This document shows positions 45,201-57,200 of a stretch of 64,000 nt of DNA, one piece after another. This stretch comes from Stichopus chloronotus. Lineage: Eukaryota; Echinodermata; Holothuroidea; Aspidochirotida; Stichopodidae. Location: assembly GCA_021234535.1 (NCBI GenBank), contig CM037840.1:24275559-24339558 (forward strand), in the 5' to 3' direction. The position numbers and the translations under genes are program-made. The notes below the pieces were generated by a model, which was not told the origin of the DNA, did not search any database, and was given only the letters and a program-made list of their open reading frames with translations. How positions within the stretch are numbered: the first letter of the stretch is position 1; the number at the start of each line of letters is the position of its first letter.

Positions 45201-48200
45201 TGAGAGACTTCTGAAGTTGGAGGAGAAACTTAACAATAGTTGCCTTAAAATGGCGACAGTACTGTACAAACTGGATGTGCAATGAGGCTGGCGTGGCAGG
45301 CAGCAGCTAGTTGGCAGCCTTGTCAAACTTAGCTCAGGTTACATGGCTTTGTTTTTGATTTTACACTCTGAATATGTAACCTCATCAAAATTGGAATTCC
45401 TCAACAATGTCATCTTCTATCTTACAAATTATGGCCAATCAGGACTTATCATTTAGCTTGTAGATCTACAATTAGAAGATATAGAGATGGTCTGATTGTA
45501 TCTATAATTATCACACATATTCAATGGCCTAAATGTGCGTTTCAAAAACATAAGTGAAGTAATGTTTGCAACCCATTAAACATGTGAGAATGGTTTGTTC
45601 CTCATACTGTCTCTTTGGAGGATAAGTCATAGTCATAGGTTTGTAGGGAACTAGATTTGAAAGTGGCTGCAGAGTGCCACAGACAATTGGAAATGATGGG
45701 ATATTATTGGTACCAATTCTGCAAAAGTTGGACTCCGTTGTACAAACACCTGCAAAAGTTACCAATGAAACACTTCAGCAGAGGTAGGGCACAGCGAGAG
45801 ACCTTACAACCTGTCTGACCCTAAAATAAGGAAATGTTAACTTTTTTATGGCAGAAAAAAAAACTAAAGATCTGGAGATTTTGTGGGAAAATCTGAGTTT
45901 TGGTAATTTTCACTTGATTCACTTCAATTAACTAAATCATCTAATGTGATCTTTTTCAAAATTACTGAAAATTATCCTGACATAAACCGGGTGAAGATGA
46001 TGTGTTCCAAAGTGGAACACAATCTCGTGATACAGAAAATTATACATCATTTTTTGTTCTTTTCACCTGTTACAAACTGACGACACCAATGCTGGAAATA
46101 CTAAAATGGAGGACGAACAACCCTTAGTTGCTATTAAGAATTTGAGAGTAGCTACAGCCTGGGAATGATTTTGATGAGACTCACACCCTTGTGGATCAGA
46201 CAGCCATAGACAGCTCCTTTAGTAAATAACCAGCTGCGGCTAGTGTGGTACCTGTCACCGACCAGACATTGAAGACTCAATTCCTGCCCTTAGTAACAAA
46301 ACAGTAGCACCAAAGTGAGATGAGTATCAGAGTGAACTTTCTCATCAAATTTGAAAGGACGTTAAAGACCTCAAAATGGAAGTGGGTGTGAACAATGAAA
46401 TCATTAAGATGAAGACAAATTTTTCACAAATGCTGTTGAACTATAATGCAAATTTCCCAGTCCAACATAGCAGCATTTCTAAAGCTCAAACAACTTCAGG
46501 GGGAGGGGGTTAGGCTGATGGGGTGACCCAGGAAAAGGATGTAAATGAACAAATCATGTGTGTAACTTTTATAATTGATTGATAAATTTCAGTTTAATAC
46601 CACATCCTGGAGATTAAATTCATTTGCAGTTTTACAAGAAGGGGTCATCTTTTACTTATTATCTTGAGTTTTGTTTAAAAAATGCAATAGAAGTCTAACA
46701 GACATTATTTTATTGGAGGGTAGGTGTGGGGATGTGAGGTGGCAAGGAAAATGTATAACACTTCAGTAAGAAACTCTTTGTCCTTGTCCTGTGTATTGCT
46801 TTTATACACCCTTTAGTTATCACATCCAGCAGATAAAATTTACTTTTTATCGATAATTTTTTTTTTGTTTTCTTATTTTTTTATCATATTTTATCCATTT
46901 CAATTCATTCCCTTTGTATTTCTCACCATGACCTTTGACATTCCTACATGTGGATCAAATAAATGTGCGAAGAGCAGCAGCAGTATGTTTAGCAAATGTT
47001 GAGAGATGGTCATACATATACCATACATAGGTAGGTTAATGCCTAGCCTTGCAATATACCTGAGTGGATTTGCGAAAGGAACTGATCAAAGTAGTTGCTT
47101 ATAGTGATTAAATCTTTATGACAAGTAGATGTTCTAATTTTCTATAGGATATGAACCAAAACTTACTGCAGCTCTGGAAGCTGATCCACTCACGAAAGTC
47201 CCACATGCGAGAAGGAATCGACTAATACTCACTTGATACTGTCCCAGTGGTAGTTCCTTATCTCCAGCCAATCACCGATCTTCATTCCGACGTAGATCCC
47301 CAGCCCATTGCACACCAGGACATCCAGGACCAGGGCGTCCCACCAACATTCCGCAAAGTTTGGTAGAAGGTGGATGAAAAAGAACTGATGACAAAGAAAA
47401 AAGAGAAATGACTTTTACAATATTTCACAGAGAGTTCCATTCACACAGGTAGCCTGTCGGGCTAATGTCGTGAGTGGAACAGTCATATTTTCAGGATGTT
47501 TCTGGCAGCTGCTGAAACATTGCTCTTTTGTTGTGAACAAATTGGTACACCTGCTTCAAAGTGACAGAAGCCACGGCACGGATGGTTCTCATGACTTTTT
47601 AAATGTTCATGCAAAATGGAGACACTAGCATGGTCCTCTGAAGGTCAAAGTTGGGTCCTCTTAAAACTTACCAAAACAAACACTACTGTTTCATTAATTT
47701 TTACAGAATTATTTTTATCTTTAATTTCACTGAATTATAAAACATACATTTAAACAAGCAATCTAACAACCACACGTATAAATGAACACACACTCATAAA
47801 AACATGCACATAGGCACAAAGAGTTCGTTCAGCATGATACCTCTGTGATTTCCCACATGATGCTAATTGTCCAGAGTATCCCGTAATGCCTCATTAACAT
47901 GGCTTTGATTGCCCAGCCTCCGAAATGGCAGAAGGCAAACCAGTCGACGTGTCCCCATATTCTGTCAAAGGTGACGTCCGAACAGTTTACAGCGTACTCC
48001 TAGAAAAGTAAGGAAAGAGAGACACTGACGGAATTTCACTCCAAACACAAATGACAAGTTTGACGCAGTGGCAAAGTAAATGGTTCAAAAAAAATATATA
48101 TATCAGCATCAACTTAATGCACTTTTTTATGAGTTTTCTTTCTCATTCCTGCAGTATAGTTGATCAACTAGGTTTGCTCTCAAAATATTTTAGAAAACCA

Positions 48201-51200
48201 AACTGTTTCACTGAATCTTGTGTATTCGTTTCTGGGCTTTGATGTGCTACAAAGTTCCACATAGAAAATGTTGAGCACAGTGTAAGGTTCAAGTTGCCTA
48301 CTACATTTGATTCTGTCCTCCTGTGTTTTGCCTCTTGCAGAAGCATTTACAGTACAGGAACCTTGACATTACAGCAAGTTCTGCCGGACAACAGAAACTC
48401 TGAGACACCAGTAACCCTACCTGCTTTCCTTTACATAACTTTAATCCAAGCCATCAATTGGACAAGTTAGCTTTTCCTTTGGTTCTACTGTCATCAGTGG
48501 TGCAACTTACCCCACAAAAACACCCCCTACCCAGTTGTACTATCCAACTAGCGCTGCCCAATTTTCATGTGAGATAAGTCAATAAATTTCCGACCATCGG
48601 CCGGCAGCGCTCTTTACCTTTTCGATGGGATCGTAACTTTCCAAGTCTGGGAAGGCCCAGAACAACATCCTCCTGACATCTTTGTAATTTTGAAAGAGAA
48701 TGAAGACCAGAAGCAGCATATACATGACACTGACACCTGGAGAGGAGAAATTAAGATACCATCATCAGACATCAGAAAATACCAGAAAACACTAGAAAAT
48801 ACCAGAAAACACCAGAAATTGAGATACCATCATCAGTTGACAAACATCACTGTACAAGTCATTGAGCCAACAATTCTACAAACTGCCCAGGATAAGACAA
48901 ATCCCTCCCCAAGTTGTGCTGTCGAGGCCAAGCACACCTAGTCTCCGATGCTGCCATTCCATGCTGGTATGTGTTCTACATCCCACATGATGACACGTTC
49001 ATTCAGATGTTGTATCACAAGATTTTGTTCCATTTGTACCTTCAACCCGAAAGTTCCGAAATAACAAAATGGAATGCTTGCATCCATCACTGCAGATGTT
49101 GCAATGTGTATGTATGCACTTCTGTATGTACTATGAACAGAATCGGTACTGAGCAATGTTGAATACAGCAGATTAAGTGTTGGCAGCAACAACTAAAGCG
49201 ACCACCAAGCGTTGTTCCGCACAAACATACAAGAAAATGTTTGGCTCCACGTACTCCCAGATTGCAGGAAACTGCATTCTCAAGGTCTTGTGAGGTACAT
49301 TCAAATGTTGGGGAATTTACTCCAAGTTCTGGTTGGGACATTTTTATCACTGATAATGGCTATTTTAATAGCGACTAAAGTTCTGAAAAATAGAGCCTGT
49401 CAGGAAACTCTACAGTAGTCTCTTAGCCATGAATGGTAGGCCGTTTTAAAGTCATGGTCGTACCAGACTACAGTGATCGGTAATAACTGTTAACAGATGG
49501 CTTGGTACTAACGTACAGATGTGGGGTTCCTGTTGTGCTGCATGCGATCCTCCCTTTGATACTAATGTTTTCAATGTAAACAGAAAATCTTCAACCTGCT
49601 TTTATTTTCAATGAAAACATTTTCTTCTGAATATTTTTTTTTTTGTCACGTAAGTTTTTCTTTTCAAAATTCCAACTCATTCTGTGACTATGATTTACAG
49701 GAAATTTACGAACAGCTCAACGTCAAATGCTAGCATTACAGCCGAATTGGTTACGGAAGCCAGACAAAAGGTGTTTTCACAACTAAAGTTCATTCACTGC
49801 CTTACAAGAATGCTGTGAATTTCTTTGAATGGCACAAAAGCCCTTTTACCTAGTAAGGGTTCACAGTGCTACAGAAACAATTCTTTGGATAGTTTTGTCA
49901 CTGTGAGTTTGTTGATCGATTCTAAACACAAAATGATCAGTGATTCAAGAAAAATCTGTTTTTCAACTTGGAATGGAATGACAACTCACCAAAGACAACC
50001 CTCCAGATCGCAGGGTGAGGTCTTGTAAATGGTCCTGTTTGAAAAACAAATAATAAATAAAATTTACATTAGTCACTATACCAGCAACAGCTAATACATA
50101 AAAGTAATAAGTGGTTGTCTTTCAAACATATAAGTTATTTTGAAGGAAACCACAAAGAAGTGAGGTGCTTGGCTTATACCCATATGTTGAAACAATGGTT
50201 CTAAAAGTGCCTTGTACACCCAGTTATTTCCTGCGGACAATTTCATCTTGTTTTCATGTGTATTGTACTGTTCTTCACAGATCCATTATCAAAACTGGCC
50301 GAAATGAACATGAAAGTACAGTACTCATCTGTCGCTGACCATTGTTACACTTAGAAGGATGTGCACAGTGGCAGACATTTCTTTTGGGTACATGTAAATT
50401 ATGGATTTCTACTTGTAAGTAAGAATGAAAGCAAACTTTCCTTAAGTAAAATCAAACAATGTTCACGAAAATATACCTCATAACATTAACAAGCACACTA
50501 TTAAACACTCAGAAATTGCTGAACAGATCTGATGTTATTGTTAATATTTACAGCAATACATTAGTACAATTGATGTACTTCATTTCCAAAAGATTGAAGC
50601 AAACTTCGTAATTTCAAGGTGTGAGAAATCTTTGGAGAAGACGGGAGTTCAGTATATCAGGCAGTGTCACACATAATTTGGTGCCTTTTTTCACATTCAC
50701 GTTTTCAATACATCCACCTCAAACCAGAGCAAACCTATGATCCTCCTTATCAGAATCTACACAGGCATGAGAAACAATTTCTTATGACAACAATGAAGAA
50801 AGAGAAATCTCGAATTTAAGTTTATTTCTGATGATCAGGCAGCAAGCATACTTAACATACATGGTATGGTGTATATTGTACTAACACATACTGAAAACAT
50901 TGCTCTAGGTACAGCACAAACAGTGCTACAGGGTATAAACAGTATAAAATGTTACTGAATATGGACCATACTTTTTTCGTATAACTGCACCGTGATGGGC
51001 ATTTCCGTAAATGCCCAAACTGAAGTGAACCTGTGTCTTTTTATTCAAAGTTAATTAATAAACATGTGTTTAGAAGGGACCAGCATTTTCATTTCCATAT
51101 GCACTATAAATTTTTAACAAAAAGGAAAGAAATTTAAACCAAATTTCTTTGAGTTACCCCATACCATTTGGAAAGGTCAGAAGGCCAATAATCAGGAAAA

Positions 51201-54200
51201 AAAATGCCACACAGCAAAGACCATTTGATACATTCTGTTCTGAAGAAACCTCATTGGTTCTGTTGGGAGAATAAGAAAACGATGTATGAAAATTCACTGA
51301 CTGTTGAACTCCAATAGTGGGATTACAGTACAATGAGATGGTCCACAGTACCCATCACAACTTAACTTTTTCACTGCTTTGCACTGCGAACAGCTAAATT
51401 TCTCTTTCTTACAATAGATACCATACTTCAGTACCTGTAGGCTGTAGGTACAGTGATATGTCACTTTGGTAATACAATATTCCTACATCACAATTTTAAA
51501 ACATCACTTTTGTTTGTCTATGGCCAATTACAAACATACAGTACTTCATGCTGGGAATATGATGCCAGCTACAGCATGCCTCTAAAAATAGTTGGAATGC
51601 AGAGAGCATACAGATCTACTAGACTGTACTAAGCTGTACTGTATCTCATGGCAAGGAAGTGGTCACTGGAATTAGTATACTGCAGTACATAATGAAGTGA
51701 ACTTTCCCAAATCGGCAGTGTGTGACACTAGGTCACACTTCAAAAGTAGAGGATATGCAGTACTACTTCCTTGTGCAGCATTTCTGTTAAAAAAAATCAA
51801 AAGGTCTGTAAAACAAGAGTACTGTACATACAGATCAATCATTTGCCATACATGTGACAGGTATGTACAGTACAGGTTAGTGTCATTAACACATTACCAA
51901 TTAATTCTACAATACATGTAAAGATAAAATATACTGTGTTGTATGAAGATCATATATCACACCATACTAAATACTGTAAACTGAAGACTCCACGATTGTA
52001 ACTGCTGATCATCTCCTAAGAATGGAGGCCATTGTGTGCTATTAACTACAGCACCATGTAGAATACTATTTCTCAAACTAAGGATACAATAATGCAGCTT
52101 ACACATTGTGCACATGGCAGTGTTAAAGGACAACGTCATCAGCTACACAGGTCTCCATATCCTGTGCACCTGATGGAAAATTTCCCTGCAAGATTACAAT
52201 TTTGACTTTTTAATTTCCTCAAGGAGACTTTCTTCCAGCTGCAGCATAATTTTATTCGAAATGTTGTGGAAATTACGATATCTCAAAATAAACTGTAGCA
52301 CTGTGCATAGCACTGTGCATTTCCCATCATAAAGATATAAAAAAAAAAAGATGTATTTCTTTCCAAATCTACACTGTAACTTCAAACTGAACATGCTATT
52401 GAGATACATACTGTGGTTTTCAATATAAAGAAAGGGGAGAAAAATTTCCATAATTTTTAAGAAACATTAAACTTCTCTAGTAGCCATTCTCTTTAACTGG
52501 ACATTTGAAATGCTGTAATGTACACAGTAACAGCAAAAAATGTCACTACACACTCTTCTCAAAAGTTATCTTCTGGCAAATCAGAACATACTCTGATAAA
52601 AAGGAGTGCAATTAAGTTAACCTGTACTATTAATTGACAATGGCATAACCAGTAATGACTATAGTAAACAGCTGACTCAAGGTTACTGTACCACGCTATC
52701 AAACTGACTAGAGACTAAGAGTGAATAATATGCTGACTCAGACTCATTCATAAACACTGCCCTCTCATGGAAAGCCAATAGCAGAGTTTCAAGTTGGATA
52801 ATTAGTTAAGTGAGTAGCAATGCTGTACCACATGTAAGAACAATTATGGTCCATGAAGCCACACAGAATCACCATACTGTAGGACAGATATCATTTACGA
52901 GTGCAAAGCCTGAATATTTCTATAATAAAGTACAGTAATGCATTGTCAATGAACTTACTCTACGGTCAGGACACTATGAGAAAAATTGTATCTGTTGTCA
53001 CCGTTTGCTGTCTTTCACAGGATGGCATAACCACAATGAACTACTGTACATCTACTGTGCATCTATACAGTAGGCCTTAACACACTGTCTGTAAGCTAAC
53101 AATGATGCAGTTTAAAATGTATCAGGAATATCTGAATTTCATAACACTCACAAAGACACATGTAATGATGTACACTACTGTAGTAAACTTCCTCAGAATA
53201 ATAATATCGCAGGTAAGTGGTTACAAAAAGACTGTGAGTTCTGTTCCCTTATATATACTGTATGACAGGAGCAAACTTTGGCCTCAAGATGTCTGACACA
53301 CCAAGTCCCTTTTAACTTCCACTGATTGGTCATTGTAAATTTAATGGAAGAATAAACAAAGTCTCCACAAAACCTCAGTCGCATGCATGTAAATGTGCTT
53401 AATAGACCAGTCACAGCGGTACGTACATTCTTTCCTACTTCAGACTATTTTTATCATGTGACCGGACGATTCCCCTTGATAATTCCCATCAGGACAACTC
53501 CAGTTCTCCTCAGACGACTCCAAAGTTGCCAAATTCCTTCAACGAAAATGTTAGGGTTAAGTTTGAGGGAGGTTGGGAGTTGTCCAACTTTGGAATTGTG
53601 GGGAACCTTTTCATCATTTCTGCGGAAGGTTCTTTAAGTTAAATCAACAGAGAGCACCAAAAGACCTACTGTTATCATATACAATGATATTCATGAGTCT
53701 GCGTGAGCAAATTATCACTACATGGTATTTGACACCCTGTAGTTTCTGTTCGTCTTTTGCTTCATATTAACTTTATGCGGACAGTATAATGATATTAATC
53801 AGACACTTCAACGACTGAAAATGTCCAACTTGCTACCATGATTATTGAATGATCTTCATTAAATGGAATTCATGAAAAACAATTTTGAACTTCAGCAGAT
53901 CCAGAATTTTATAGTTCTCATGAAAGTTTTTAGCAAATTTTTCTGTATGCTACAGGTGTATCGGATACCTGTTAAGATCTGTGAGTATATAAATCAGTAT
54001 CAAAACAACACAAAGTTCTGCAGATCTGTTGTAGTTTTGTTTACATAAACTCTGCATTAGGGCAGTGAGTAGTTGTTCATGCAGGCTGCAACATGTTTCT
54101 AAACTAAACTCATAACTTTAGGCCACATCGAAACTTTTGTGCTCGCTGCATTCGGACATTCTCTCATTTTAAGGGCTTCCTAAATTAACTATGAAATAGT

Positions 54201-57200
54201 TCTTGTGACTCCTTAAGGTAAGCATCTCAACTCACATTATATGGTCTAATTTTGGCAAGTTTGATGGCCTTGTGAACCCGGGTGAACATTGCATATTTTG
54301 AAAGTTTGTCAAACTTTTTTGAGTCGAGTGTGAAGTAAGGTCTGGTTCACAGGCATCCCTATATTTTTAAACACAGTAATGTTACATTGAGAGCTAAGGT
54401 ATGTCAGAAGAACTGAATGCATGTCAGCTGGTGTTTGCTGGAGTACAAATATTCAGACTAACCAGGCCAGTAACACTAGGGTTTTCATGTACTTTCTTAT
54501 GCGTTTCCTTTATTTTTTCTGAAGTACGCCTGGGCCAGTTGGGAATGGATGGTGGGAAGCTATTCGACTGAAGGCAGCCCTAGTCACATTTGTTTCCTTT
54601 TTGCATATGTCTAACTAAGGTACTATGCAATGTGCTGTACGAGTAAACCTGGATAAAGGATGGTGTAGGCACAGCTTGTGGTACAGCACATAAGTGCAGC
54701 ATGAAGGTCATACATCATTGCAATTTTCAATCTACCCTTGGATGCAAAAAGTTTTGGAAGGACGCAAACTTTTCAAGTTGGTTGTGTCCCTAGGACACAA
54801 GTTTCCACATCATAATAAAAGCACTGATCATCATGTTATTGTTACTTTGAGAGTGGGGCACAGTCGTCCTGGCAGTTAACGTATATGAAACTACTGTTAT
54901 TCTGAGAGTGGTGGCGTAGCGAAGTGCGACTACGAAACCGGACTCTCAGTGGTACAGGTATCTATAGGGATGGTGTATTCTGCACATGTACCCTAATTAT
55001 TTATGCCTAAGCTAGGACTAGACAGCCAGTACTTATTAACTTAAATGTTAAGGCTGATGTTTAGCTAAGATGGTGCAAAAAAAATTGCTTGTACAGCTAA
55101 CATTAGGCTTAGCATAAAACCATCATCTGACAAAGTACTTAGACTAGTTTGTTATTTAGAACTTAAAAGGAAATTTACTTTTAACTACCATTTGTAACAA
55201 CTTCATCAGTCATAAAAAGTTTTAACCAACTTGTTTGATACTGGACTGTGGGCCAAAGGTTTAAATTCCCTTCCTATCTCAAGTTCCGCAGTCAACCTCT
55301 GGGGGCAACATGAAAACCCACTTATTTTGTAGGTATTTAGGTACCTGACTACAAAACAATAAAGTTCCATTGAAATTTCTAGCATGTTAATGTATAATTC
55401 CAAGTTAAAGTTCAGGTCGTTTTTAAATGTACCCCCCATGTTGTAGAATGTCTTGTTTTTTCTTCCTAAACGGCCCCAACAGAATAGAATAAACTTACCG
55501 TGCATCAGAGAGATAACTGCAAACATATACTCTATGTCATTTGCTACGTGCATGGGACTTACAGTACTGCATGGATCCCATTCCCCTCTAGCTATATTCG
55601 TCATGCAGAATAATACACAAACCTTAATGGCTAGGCCTACGTACAAACTTAGGCCAAAATTTGTACTACACAATCTGCTGGAATAATGAGCTAAGCGGTT
55701 GCTACCGCCACTCGGATTAATAACAGGAATTATTGAATACTACATCCCCTTCCCTCACTAACCCTGGACAACTAGCAAAATTTTGGACCTAAAGGATTCA
55801 AAATTTTTCACAAAATTTGCAAGCTTCATAACATATACAGTATGTACCACAAAGCGTGCACATACTGTATGCCCACCCCCACATCTCCACAGTAGCATTC
55901 ATTTTATCTGCAACTCCATCCCCACACACTTTTCAGAACCTCAGCCACTGCATTCATTCACAAATTGCAAAATTGTCCTCATGTGTGTGCGGTGAAAGTG
56001 ACAAGCTTGTCATAACAGCAGCAACATGTACTGTAACATTGATATTGTTATTAGCAGAACTTTAAGCTCTAGAACAAGAAATACAAGTTGTAAATGTTAG
56101 CATCAATACGAATTCAATCGTAGCACAAGACAGCGCTCTCTATATCCTGGTATCCACCTAAGTGGTGTAAAATTTGCAAAGGTCCAAAATTTATTTGAAC
56201 TAATATTCCTACAACTTAATAAACCCCATAATAATCAGGAATTCATCCAATAATCTGAGGAATTAAAATAGGTAGGTACATCTTTCATACACAAACTTCC
56301 TGGTGACCATGATTTTGTAAAAAAAAGAAAAAGGGGGGGGGGGGGGAAGAATGAAAAAAGTTGTTGAACATCTTCATAAGTACTGTTAACAGCGAGGTAC
56401 GGTAGTTGCAAGTTTAGGAGTGACTTTAGAAGGCTCTGTAAAACTCAGGCTACTGGATCACAGCAACTCATGGAATCACTCAGCTACATCAAAGAATGCC
56501 ATGTGACATCAATTACTGAAACTATCCATCACACCTTTTCCCGAAGTCGTCACAACGAAAAAATTTAGATTGTCTTCAAAGCATTTGGGCTAGGTTGCAG
56601 TCCTGGCTCAATGACAATTATTCATACAGTGGCTAAGAGGCAAAAAAAAAACAGCGTTTAATTTATGTGGGGAATTCTATAGTTCTATTCCTAAAGGCAA
56701 AAGTGTTAACATCCGATGTTAGTTACTAGATCTTTGGCTTAAAGTTGCAGACAGAATTACCCACAGCAGATGGTGTGTGAATTAGAGGATTGTGAAAGGA
56801 AGCAAATCTTAGTCATGTTAAAATCTCCACAAACTTGCATATTACATTAGCCTCATGATGTTCATTTACAGTAATACATACACAGCTAATACATCCAAAA
56901 GGAGCAAACAACTGTTGTGCAGGCCAGTTATACCTATGTCAACCTCTCAAGTATACCAAAGTAAGATACTTATATATTTACAAGGTAACAATGGACCTGG
57001 GACATGAAACTGAACGAACTCTGTCTTTTTCATTTGGTTGAAATAGGCTAATCAATTGCATGACATTTCAAACATAACCTATCACTTCTTTTCAAGGGTT
57101 TGAGTTTGACTTACTCAAAAGGCGGGCCTACACTCACAGCCAGCAGTGTGAAGCATCTGCGGTCCTATAGATAGGCCTACTGTACAACCCACTGTGGGGT

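Noticed and set aside
55206..55673. 155-codon open frame (-) in intron 1 of the PTDSS1-like gene
   Set aside because: No recognisable domain and no splice or start context; a frame of this length can arise by chance in a 7-kb intron.
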